A stretch of 7,460 nt of DNA, from positions 1-7,460 of the forward strand of contig CAJWDO010000074.1 in NCBI GenBank assembly GCA_913031555.1, given 5' to 3'. The notes under the pieces were generated by a model that was not told where the DNA came from, did not search any database, and saw only the letters and a program-made list of their open reading frames with translations. A program made the position numbers and the translations under genes. The stretch is from an uncultured Alphaproteobacteria bacterium. GTDB taxonomy: Bacteria; Pseudomonadota; Alphaproteobacteria; Puniceispirillales; Puniceispirillaceae. Below, piece by piece: positions 1 through 5,357 of the stretch (within the stretch, counting starts at the first letter, position 1; the number at the start of each line of letters is the position of its first letter).

Positions 1-233
1 AATACCTTGTCAGCCGGCAGAATGACAGCTGCGTTCGCGTCCACCGCACGCCTGACTCGGTGATGGCTGCGCAGTTGAATGCATGGGACATCGTTGTAGA
101 CCGCCTGTCAGCCGAAGACGAGTTCTTTGCCCGCGTCATTGCCTCGCAGCGGGCATACGCCAAGGACGTGATGAACTATCTGAACCTCAACCAGCCTGAC
201 TACAAGCTGGCCTATAATCATTATTTCGGGTAG
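1..233 (+). CDS. dctP: TRAP transporter substrate-binding protein, C-terminal end (partial)
   Basis: This is the last 76 codons of a gene that starts before the window; frame 3 is open from base 3 to the TAG at 231-233. The visible peptide is mostly amphipathic helix: VMAAQLNAWDIVVDRLS, then EFFARVIASQRAYAKD, ending AYNHYFG. A helix pair with repeated aromatic and charged residues is typical of the C-terminal end of DctP-family periplasmic receptors. The family assignment rests mainly on context, because a TRAP small permease and large permease follow directly on the same strand, in the usual P-Q-M order. The protein would bind the substrate in the periplasm and deliver it to DctQM. The ligand-binding core, including the conserved arginine that clamps carboxylates, lies outside the window, so the substrate cannot be read. 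Confidence 0.75.
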   Translation, partial: YLVSRQNDSCVRVHRTPDSVMAAQLNAWDIVVDRLSAEDEFFARVIASQRAYAKDVMNYLNLNQPDYKLAYNHYFG

Positions 234-254
234 GTCTGATCCACAAAATATCAT

Positions 255-290
255 GCTGGAGGCGCTTTTTCTGCGCCTCCGGCTTCTTGT
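255..290 (+). terminator. Hairpin with T-rich tail between dctP and dctQ
   Basis: GGAGGCGC at 258-265 pairs perfectly with GCGCCTCC at 273-280 around a 7-base loop (TTTTTCT). Three more pairs, one of them G-T, extend the stem to 255-283. The next bases, TTCTTGTTAT, are T-rich but interrupted, so this is a weak intrinsic terminator or an mRNA-stabilising 3' hairpin for the dctP part of the transcript. It lies 21 bases after the dctP stop and ends about 12 bases before the dctQ Shine-Dalgarno AAGGTG (295-300). Known TRAP and ABC operons often use such a hairpin to make more receptor than permease; that role here is inferred. Confidence 0.6.
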
Positions 291-305
291 TATCAAGGTG
301 CATCC

Positions 306-866
306 ATGTTGACGAAACTGGTCTATTCCATCGAAAACCTCAGCGTGTGGGTCGGCCGTGCCTTTGGGTGGTGCATCCTCGTCCTGACATTCTCTGTGTC
401 TTACGAGGTGTTCATGCGTTATGTGCTGAACGCGCCAACGGTTTGGGCGTTCGACATGATGGTCCAGATGTATGGCGCACTGTTCCTGATGGCAGGGCCG
501 TACGCGCTGGCGCAGGACGCGCATGTCCGCGGCGACGTTCTCTACCGGTTGTTCCCGGTCAGATGGCAGGCGCGGATCGACTTTGTTCTTTATCTGCTTT
601 TCTTTTTTCCCGGGATCATCGCGCTGTTCTGGTTTGGTGCTGAAATCGCCTCTGACAGCTGGCGTTACCAGGAAGTCAGCTGGAATTCACCCGCCAGGAT
701 TCAGGTTTATTTCTTCAAGACGTTGATCCCGGTTGCCGGCATCCTGCTGATGCTCCAGGGTTTGGCCGAACTCATCCGGTGTTGGCGCGCCATGGAGACC
801 GGTGTCTGGATGAAACGGATCGACGACGTCAAGGAAACCGAAGATGCGCTGATCAAACAGGCATGA
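306..866 (+). CDS. dctQ: TRAP transporter small permease, DctQ family
   Basis: A 186-residue inner-membrane protein, the small membrane subunit of a tripartite ATP-independent transporter. Four hydrophobic helices are visible at about residues 19-41, 51-70, 91-113 and 136-157, the normal DctQ layout. The family motif after helix 1 is EVFMRYVLNAPTVWAFD (34-50), and HVRGDVLY (73-80) follows helix 2. A charged cytoplasmic tail of about 30 residues ends the protein. In the family, DctQ scaffolds DctM in the membrane and contributes to the docking surface for the receptor. The ATG start is supported by AAGGTG at 295-300, five bases upstream. It lies 72 bases after dctP and 59 bases before dctM. 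The last codons also encode the left arm of a strong terminator-like hairpin (843-874). Confidence 0.93.
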   Translation: MLTKLVYSIENLSVWVGRAFGWCILVLTFSVSYEVFMRYVLNAPTVWAFDMMVQMYGALFLMAGPYALAQDAHVRGDVLYRLFPVRWQARIDFVLYLLFFFPGIIALFWFGAEIASDSWRYQEVSWNSPARIQVYFFKTLIPVAGILLMLQGLAELIRCWRAMETGVWMKRIDDVKETEDALIKQA

Positions 867-881
867 TCCGCATCTTTTTTT
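843..881 (+). terminator. Strong terminator-like hairpin across the dctQ stop codon
   Basis: GATGCG (843-848) pairs with CGCATC (869-874), and inside it GATC (851-854) pairs with GATC (865-868). A two-base bulge (CT, 849-850) separates the two segments on the left side, giving ten pairs around a loop of about ten bases. Seven T residues follow immediately (875-881). This is the full architecture of a Rho-independent terminator, yet it sits inside a transporter operon, and the dctQ stop codon (864-866) lies at the loop/right-arm junction. A ribosome finishing dctQ would cover the hairpin, so termination may be conditional on poor dctQ translation. The structure is seen; the mechanism is inferred. 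Confidence 0.7.
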
Positions 882-925
882 GCTTCTATTTCTCTCAAGC
901 CTGACTTCTGAACGAGTTACCGATA

Positions 926-2290
926 ATGACTGATCCTCAAGTCGCCATTCTGATGCTCTGTATGTTTATCGCCTTGGTGCTGCTGGGCTTTCCCATTGCC
1001 TTCACCCTGCTCGCCATGGGCGTCGGATTTGGTTATTACGCGTATTATCAGGGCGGAATCGAAAGTATTGGTGATCTGTTCAACAACAACATCTTCTATC
1101 TGTTGAACCAGAACACCTATTCGGTGATGGAAAACGATACGCTCGTCGCCATTCCGCTGTTCCTGTTCATGGGTTATGTCGTCGAGCGTGCCAATATCGT
1201 GACACGACTTTTCTATTCGCTGCAGATGGCGGCCCGCAATCTGCCGGGATCGATGGCTATCGCCGCGCTGGTTACCTGTGCTGTATTTTCGACCGCCTCG
1301 GGGATTGTTGGCGCGGTGGTAACGCTGATGGGCCTGCTTGCCTTTCCGGCGATGGCCGCGGCCAATTATAACAAGCAGTTCGCTTCCGGCGTGATCTGCG
1401 CCGGTGGCACACTCGGTATTCTGATTCCGCCATCAATCATGTTGATCGTCTATGCCGCGATCGCCGAGCTTTCGCCCCTGCGTCTTTATGCGGCGGCGAT
1501 GTTCCCGGGTCTGATTCTCGCCGGTCTCTATATCGTCTATGTCGTGATCCGTGTCTTCATGCAGCCGTCGCTGGCGCCAAAGCCGCGGGCCGAGGATGTG
1601 CCGCCAGCCTCGAAAATCTATTTTGACCTTGTTGTTTCCTTCGTGCCGCTGACATTGCTGATCGCGGCTGTCCTCGGATCAATCCTCGGCGGACTTGCAA
1701 CGCCTGCCGAAGCGGCCGCGATGGGCGCGCTTGGCGGGCTTGTGCTGGCCGGCGTGTACCGGTCACTGAGCTGGACGAAGGTCAAGGAATCGGTCTTTCT
1801 GACGGCCAAATCGACGGCCATGGTCTGTTGGCTTTTCATCGGTTCATGGACCTTTGCCTCGGTGTTCTCCTATCTTGGTGGCCACGACGTGATCGAGCAT
1901 TTCGTGCTGTCGATGAATCTTGAGCCGTGGCAATTCCTGGTCATGGTACAGCTGATCATCTTCCTTCTTGGCTGGCCTCTGGAATGGTCGGAAATCCTGA
2001 TCATCTTCGTGCCGATCTTCCTGCCGATGCTGGATAATTTCGGCATCAACCCGTATTTCTTCGCGATGCTGGTGGCGCTCAACCTTCAGACCTCATTCCT
2101 GACACCGCCCATGGCGATGTCGGCCTATTATCTGAAAGGGGTGCTGAAGGATCAGATCGAGTTGCTCGATATCTTCAAGGGAATCCTTCCCTATCTGGGG
2201 ATTGTGATCTTTTCGATGGTCCTGCTCTATCAGTTCCCGGGAATCGCCCTGTGGCTGCCGGATTATCTCTTCGGCCCATACATTCCATAG
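926..2290 (+). CDS. dctM: TRAP transporter large permease, DctM family
   Basis: A 454-residue, very hydrophobic protein with about a dozen predicted membrane helices. It is the transport subunit of the TRAP system, moving the receptor-delivered substrate inward with a sodium or proton gradient. Family features run in order: GFPIAFTLLAMG (21-32), AIPLFLFMGYVVERA (75-89), LPGSMAIAALVTCAVFSTAS (106-125), GGTLGILIPPSIMLIVYA (160-177), TPAEAAAMGALGGLVLAGVY in the middle, and LQTSFLTPPMAMSAYYLKG near the end. It is somewhat longer than the roughly 425 residues of classical DctM, as is common in the larger TRAP subgroup. The ATG is the only plausible start, because an in-frame TGA lies at 902-904. 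Its Shine-Dalgarno is poor (CGAG at 913-916), which suggests low or coupled translation. The amidase starts 11 bases after its stop, so the two are almost certainly co-transcribed. Confidence 0.96.
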   Translation: MTDPQVAILMLCMFIALVLLGFPIAFTLLAMGVGFGYYAYYQGGIESIGDLFNNNIFYLLNQNTYSVMENDTLVAIPLFLFMGYVVERANIVTRLFYSLQMAARNLPGSMAIAALVTCAVFSTASGIVGAVVTLMGLLAFPAMAAANYNKQFASGVICAGGTLGILIPPSIMLIVYAAIAELSPLRLYAAAMFPGLILAGLYIVYVVIRVFMQPSLAPKPRAEDVPPASKIYFDLVVSFVPLTLLIAAVLGSILGGLATPAEAAAMGALGGLVLAGVYRSLSWTKVKESVFLTAKSTAMVCWLFIGSWTFASVFSYLGGHDVIEHFVLSMNLEPWQFLVMVQLIIFLLGWPLEWSEILIIFVPIFLPMLDNFGINPYFFAMLVALNLQTSFLTPPMAMSAYYLKGVLKDQIELLDIFKGILPYLGIVIFSMVLLYQFPGIALWLPDYLFGPYIP

Positions 2291-2301
2291 GGGTTTGACG
2301 G

Positions 2302-3621
2302 ATGTTCGCTACTGACATGGTGTCGGCCATTCGCGACGGCCACATCACTTCACGAAAAATCGTCGGGTCCTGTCTTGAGAGGATCAAGGCCGACGCCGCG
2401 CTGGCGGTGTGGGTGCATGTCGACGCCGAGGGTGCGTTGGCCCGGGCCGATGAATGTGACAGGCTGCGCCAGTCCGGCCGGCCGCTGGGGCGTCTTCATG
2501 GTGTGCCGGTGGGCCTGAAGGATATCATCGACGTGGCCGGTATGCCTTGTGAATGTGGCGCGGCTGGCATGGCCGGGCGCGTGCCGGAGACCGATGCACG
2601 CCTTGTCGAGGCGCTGCGTGCGGAAGGCGCGGTGATCATCGGCAAGACGGTCACAACCGAACTTGCCTTCATGCAGGCTGCGGCCACCCGCAATCCGGTT
2701 AATCCTGCGCATACGCCGGGAGGTTCCTCCTCCGGTTCCGCCGCCGCCGTCGCGGCGGGTCATGTGCCGCTGGCGGTAGGTTCGCAGACCAACGGGTCGG
2801 TGATCCGCCCTGCATCCTTCTGCGGTACCTTCGCCATCAAGCCAACCGCCGGCATCATCTCGCGGACCGGTGTTCTGGCGACGTCCGGAACGCTTGACCA
2901 GATGGGGGTCTTCGGCCAGTCGCTGGAGGATATCGGCCTTCTGTGTGATGTTCTTGGCGGCTATGACCAGCGTGATCCGGCAAGCTATGCCCGGCCGCGT
3001 CCGGGGATGCGTGCCGGTGCCGCCGCCGAGGTGCCGATCGAACCGAATTTCCTGTGGTTCGACATGCCCTATTTCGACCGGCTGACCCCGGCCGCGCGCG
3101 ACGGGATGGAAGAACTCCTTGGCGCGCTTGGCGACCGGGTGGAACGGATCGACGCCGCCGAATCCTTTGCCGGTTTCATCGCCGCCCAGAAAATCATCCA
3201 TGGTCATGAATATGCCAGTCTTCTTGGCTGGATTGTCGATGAGAGCCCGGAGGGGGTGAGCCCCGGGATCAGCCAGAAATCGCAGGACGCCATCGCCCTT
3301 GGCCGGACCTATGGGCAGGACGCCTATGACGAGGCGCAGGAGATGCGCCGTCAGGCCATGGCGTTCTTCGCGACGCTGTTTACCGAATTCGACGCCGTGA
3401 TCTCGCCGGCGGCGCTTGGCGAGGCGCCGCTGTTCGAGGAAGGTACCGGCGATCCGATCTGCCAGACGATCTTCACGCTGGCCGGCCTGCCGGCGGTGAC
3501 GCTGCCGCTTCTTGTCGGTGACAGGGACCTGCCGATCGGGGTACAGTTGGCAGGCGGCGCGGAAGAGGATGACAGGCTTCTTCGTACGGCGAACTGGATG
3601 CTGACCGCGCTGGCGGAATGA
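2302..3621 (+). CDS. Amidase-signature family hydrolase (TRAP-linked)
   Basis: A 439-residue cytoplasmic hydrolase of the amidase signature family, which cleaves C-N amide bonds through a Ser-cisSer-Lys triad. All three catalytic residues can be placed: Lys73 in GVPVGLKDIID (68-78), cis-Ser142 in PGGSSSGS (139-146) and nucleophile Ser166 in GSQTNGSVIRPASFCG (160-175). The 69 and 24 residue spacings equal those of characterised members. No signal peptide or membrane segment is seen. The oxyanion-loop residue before GS is Asn164, where many members have Gly. The C-terminal third carries SPAALGEAP and the family-typical closing segments TIFTLAGLPAVTLPL and PIGVQLAGGAEEDDRLL. It lies 11 bases after dctM, so it probably acts on the imported compound. 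The exact substrate is not readable. It is not GatA, because no gatB or gatC neighbours are present. Confidence 0.93.
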   Translation: MFATDMVSAIRDGHITSRKIVGSCLERIKADAALAVWVHVDAEGALARADECDRLRQSGRPLGRLHGVPVGLKDIIDVAGMPCECGAAGMAGRVPETDARLVEALRAEGAVIIGKTVTTELAFMQAAATRNPVNPAHTPGGSSSGSAAAVAAGHVPLAVGSQTNGSVIRPASFCGTFAIKPTAGIISRTGVLATSGTLDQMGVFGQSLEDIGLLCDVLGGYDQRDPASYARPRPGMRAGAAAEVPIEPNFLWFDMPYFDRLTPAARDGMEELLGALGDRVERIDAAESFAGFIAAQKIIHGHEYASLLGWIVDESPEGVSPGISQKSQDAIALGRTYGQDAYDEAQEMRRQAMAFFATLFTEFDAVISPAALGEAPLFEEGTGDPICQTIFTLAGLPAVTLPLLVGDRDLPIGVQLAGGAEEDDRLLRTANWMLTALAE

Positions 3622-3634
3622 GTGACGGCCAGAT

Positions 3635-3703
3635 ACGGCCGAATGGTAATGGCCCAATGGAAACGGCCAATGGAAATGGCCGAATGGAAATGGCCGAATG
3701 ATA
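3635..3703. repeat. Five tandem copies of a 14-bp repeat
   Basis: The unit is ATGGCCGAATGGAA. Copies lie at 3635-3648 (ACGGCCGAATGGTA), 3649-3662 (ATGGCCCAATGGAA), 3663-3675 (ACGGCCAATGGAA, one base short), 3676-3689 (exact) and 3690-3703 (ATGGCCGAATGATA). Degenerate half-units flank both ends. The array sits in the non-coding spacer just after the amidase stop codon and 60 bases before the next start. The 13-base copy breaks the phase, which argues against a coding role. It could be a slippage-generated minisatellite; no function can be read from it. Confidence 0.85.
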
Positions 3704-3720
3704 AGGGCCCGCTAATACTG

Positions 3721-3743
3721 GCCCCAATCCAACGGGATGGGGC
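3721..3743 (+). other. Stem-loop just upstream of the small-gene ribosome binding site
   Basis: GCCCCA (3721-3726) pairs with TGGGGC (3738-3743). An A-A mismatch follows, then TCC pairs with GGG (one T-G) around a three-base loop (AAC). The stem ends four bases before the Shine-Dalgarno ACAGGAGG (3747-3754). No T-run follows, so it is a poor terminator. It could mark the 3' end of the amidase mRNA or tune translation of the small membrane protein. The structure is seen; any role is inferred. Confidence 0.35.
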
Positions 3744-3748
3744 GCGAC

Positions 3749-3754
3749 AGGAGG
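3749..3754 (+). promoter_or_regulatory. Ribosome binding site fixing the small-gene start
   Basis: A perfect AGGAGG lies eight bases before the ATG at 3763. It selects that ATG over the in-frame GTG at 3622, which has no Shine-Dalgarno and would translate the 14-bp repeat array into an implausible leader. Confidence 0.8.
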
Positions 3755-3762
3755 ACGGACAC

Positions 3763-3963
3763 ATGCTTTCAAAAAGGGCACGGTTGCTGACTGCGGCCGT
3801 TGGATCGGCGCTTGTGATGATCTTCGTCTTTGGCCTGGCGCACAGCATCTCAACCGGTTTCGCCGGTTTCTGGGGCGGGCTTCCCTTCTGGGTCATCGCC
3901 TTCACCGTGATGTCCATGGTGGCCTATGACTTCTGGGACGAAACCGTCCGCAAAAAGGATTAG
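3763..3963 (+). CDS. Small two-helix membrane protein, function unknown
   Basis: A 66-residue protein with a basic N-terminus (MLSKRAR), a hydrophobic helix at about residues 8-27, a Gly-rich turn (STGFAGFWGG), and a second helix at about 39-55. It ends in an acidic-then-basic tail, YDFWDETVRKKD. The likely form is an inner-membrane hairpin with both ends in the cytoplasm. The start is chosen from the perfect AGGAGG at 3749-3754. I do not recognise the family. It is 141 bases after the amidase, so it may be read from that operon or from its own promoter; no convincing promoter was found. Its stop is 23 bases from the convergent end of cueR. No Cys, and no His apart from the single one in GLAHS, argues for a direct copper role. 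Confidence 0.7.
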   Translation: MLSKRARLLTAAVGSALVMIFVFGLAHSISTGFAGFWGGLPFWVIAFTVMSMVAYDFWDETVRKKD

Positions 3964-3986
3964 GGCGCGAAAGCCGGGGAGGGGTT

Positions 3987-4376
3987 TTATCCCCCGCTCA
4001 GTGCGTTCAGGATCGGGCAGTCGGGGCGGTGGTCGCCATCACAGGCCGATGCCAGGCCCGACAATTCATCCTTCAGTGACTGCAGCTCGGCGAGCCGCGC
4101 GTCAATCTCGCCAACCTTCTTCAGCGTCAGCGCCTTGACCTCGCGGCTCGGCCTGTTGCGGTCCTCGTAAAGCCCCAGCAATTCACGACACTCCTCGACC
4201 GAGAAATCGAACTTGCGCGCCTTGCCGACGAATTGCAGCTTCGCCACATCACCCTCGCCATAGTCGCGATAGCCTGTCGCCGCGTCCTGGCGCGGGGTGA
4301 CCATGCCGATATTCGCGTAATAGCGCACCGTCTTCACCGTCAACCCGGCGCGCTGCGCCGCTTCGCCGATCTGCAT
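3987..4376 (-). CDS. cueR: Copper-responsive MerR-family activator CueR
   Basis: A 129-residue regulator that senses cytoplasmic Cu(I) and activates promoters by twisting an over-long spacer. The winged helix-turn-helix starts at residue 1 (MQIGEAAQRAGLTVKTVRYY), with the wing TGYRDY at 34-39. A long dimerisation helix spans about 80-108. The metal loop is CDGDHRPDC (112-120), so the two Cys ligands sit exactly at the positions of E. coli CueR, Cys112 and Cys120. Ser77 is present where Hg(II)- or Zn(II)-sensing relatives carry Cys; that Ser is the accepted mark of monovalent-metal sensing. The start has a perfect AGGAGG on the minus strand (4389-4384), six to seven bases upstream. It is divergent from the copper operon, and its matching operator lies 48 bases upstream at 4425-4443. 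Confidence 0.95.
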   Translation of the reverse strand: MQIGEAAQRAGLTVKTVRYYANIGMVTPRQDAATGYRDYGEGDVAKLQFVGKARKFDFSVEECRELLGLYEDRNRPSREVKALTLKKVGEIDARLAELQSLKDELSGLASACDGDHRPDCPILNALSGG

Positions 4377-4420
4377 GACATGCCCTCCTGCTTGTTTTCA
4401 TGTTTTTTGGGAGACAGGCC

Positions 4421-4451
4421 TTTACCTTCCCCCCGGGGGAAGGCTTACATA
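4421..4451 (+). promoter_or_regulatory. CueR-type copper promoter and operator
   Basis: The -35 element is TTTACC (4421-4426), the spacer is 19 bases (4427-4445), and the -10 is TACATA (4446-4451). Across the spacer lies a perfect dyad, CCTTCCCCCCGGGGGAAGG (4425-4443), with nine-base arms about a central C at 4434. The 19-base spacer is the hallmark of MerR-activated promoters. The CCTTCC/GGAAGG half-sites and their spacing match the E. coli copA promoter as I know it. Transcription would start near 4458-4460, leaving a leader of only about 12-15 bases before the GTG at 4472. The same site probably also lets CueR control its own divergent gene. Confidence 0.92.
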
Positions 4452-4461
4452 AGGCTCAGTT

Positions 4462-4466
4462 GGAGG
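4462..4466 (+). promoter_or_regulatory. Ribosome binding site fixing the DUF4396 start
   Basis: GGAGG lies five bases before GTG 4472. It favours this GTG over the in-frame ATG at 4400, which lies upstream of the promoter and so could not be on the copper-induced transcript. Confidence 0.8.
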
Positions 4467-4471
4467 TCAAG

Positions 4472-4918
4472 GTGACGGCAATCACATCGACATTGGGGAT
4501 CAGCTGGCGATGCCGCCATACCTGGCGGCGGGCGTCGTACAACACCTCATGGTGCCTTCTTGGCTGTGCCATCGGCGATCTTGGCACCATCCTGTTCTTT
4601 CAGATAACCGGCATTCCCTGGCCTGTTCTGGCGATCATGGCGCTTGCCGTGATGAACGGGCTGTTGACCTCGATAGCGCTGGAAACGGTGATCCTGTCCC
4701 GCCAGATGCCACTTCGTCCGGCATTGAAGACGGCGTTTGGCATGTCGCTGATCTCGATGATCGGCATGGAGGTGGCGATGAATGTTACCGACATTCTGCT
4801 GACCGGTGGCGCGATGCTGACATGGTGGGCGGTGCCGATCATGCTGGCGGCCGGATTCGTGGCGCCGCTTCCCTATAATTACTGGCGCCTGAAGGCGCTT
4901 GGCAAGGCGTGCCACTAG
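4472..4918 (+). CDS. DUF4396-family membrane protein, first gene of the copper operon
   Basis: A 148-residue inner-membrane protein with four hydrophobic helices at about 27-46, 51-72, 89-109 and 115-137. It carries the recognisable blocks of the DUF4396 family: SWCLLGCAIGDLGTI (26-40), MSLISMIGMEVAMN (91-104) and the tail WWAVPIMLAAGFVAPLPYNY (118-137) followed by WRLKALGKACH. The function of the family is not established. Possible metal ligands are Cys28 and Cys32 in helix 1 (Cys-x3-Cys), the Met-rich MIGMEVAM block, and Cys147-His148 at the C-terminus. It starts at GTG 4472, selected by GGAGG and by the CueR promoter position. It is the first gene read from the CueR box and is followed by copC 32 bases later. 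A role in copper handling is therefore likely by context, perhaps as a membrane copper carrier or assembly partner; that is inference. Confidence 0.85.
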   Translation: MTAITSTLGISWRCRHTWRRASYNTSWCLLGCAIGDLGTILFFQITGIPWPVLAIMALAVMNGLLTSIALETVILSRQMPLRPALKTAFGMSLISMIGMEVAMNVTDILLTGGAMLTWWAVPIMLAAGFVAPLPYNYWRLKALGKACH

Positions 4919-4950
4919 TGAAACGACAACCAAAAGGGAGACGACCGGTC

Positions 4951-5349
4951 ATGCCATTCCGTTTTGTCCGTCATGCCGCGCTGGCCGTCGCCCCGGTGTT
5001 GCTGTTGGCGCTGTCAATGTTGGTATCGGTTTCGGTCCCGATATCGGTTCAGGCGCATTCGCCCATGACATCGGTAACACCTGCCGATGGTGCCAGGCTG
5101 ACCAGCGCACCGGCAACCATAGAAATGCGGTTTCGCGATCCGTCACGCCTGATCAGGTTCGGGCTTGCCGCGGCTGAGGACGGGACGGACGTCGCGCTTG
5201 GTGATGACCATCTGATGGTCGAGGCCGCCGACCATACAGTCACCCTGCCGCCGCTTGGCGCTGGCAGCTATGTTGCCAGTTGGCGTGCGATGGGTGAGGA
5301 CGGGCATGTGATCAAGGGGCGCTTTTCCTTCACCATCGCGCCGGAGTGA
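4951..5349 (+). CDS. copC: Periplasmic copper-binding protein CopC
   Basis: A 132-residue precursor with a signal peptide at residues 1-35: a basic start, the hydrophobic core LAVAPVLLLALSMLVSVSVP, and a likely cut VQA|HSP. The mature 97-residue chain is the normal CopC length and cupredoxin-like fold. Mature His1 (His36) plus Asp117 and His119 in SWRAMGEDGHVIKG form the classical Cu(II) site, usually completed by the free N-terminal amine. The Met-rich Cu(I) site of the Pseudomonas protein is absent, so this is a Cu(II)-only type. PADGARLTSAP (44-54) is the family signature after the N-terminus. ATG 4951 has GGGAG (4936-4940) ten bases upstream. A GTG at 4909 would overlap the previous gene and lacks a ribosome site, so it is less likely. 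The stop overlaps a possible copD GTG start. Confidence 0.93.
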   Translation: MPFRFVRHAALAVAPVLLLALSMLVSVSVPISVQAHSPMTSVTPADGARLTSAPATIEMRFRDPSRLIRFGLAAAEDGTDVALGDDHLMVEAADHTVTLPPLGAGSYVASWRAMGEDGHVIKGRFSFTIAPE

Positions 5350-5357
5350 TCTGGTCG

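Noticed and set aside
867..925. Possible separate promoter for dctM
   Set aside because: The 59-base gap is pyrimidine-rich, but no -35/-10 pair with reasonable spacing was found.
2350..3657. 435-residue open frame antisense to the amidase
   Set aside because: Its protein is rich in Arg, His and Gly with no recognisable domain, and it mirrors a clear amidase gene. Long antisense frames are common in GC-rich coding DNA.
3622..3762. 47-residue N-terminal extension of the small membrane protein from GTG 3622
   Set aside because: It would translate the 14-bp repeat array, has no ribosome site, and adds Trp/Met-rich low-complexity sequence; ATG 3763 has a perfect AGGAGG.
3973..3997. Possible bidirectional terminator between the small membrane gene and cueR
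   Set aside because: GGGG and CCCCC can pair around TTTTAT, but the stem is short, has competing registers, overlaps the cueR stop and has no T-run on either side. It is too weak to list.
4400..4471. 24-residue N-terminal extension of the DUF4396 protein from ATG 4400
   Set aside because: The codons run through the CueR operator and lie upstream of the predicted transcription start; GTG 4472 has GGAGG five bases before it.
4510..4878. 122-residue frame overlapping the DUF4396 gene on the same strand
   Set aside because: It is His/Arg-rich and lacks membrane helices, whereas the alternative frame matches DUF4396 blocks along its length.
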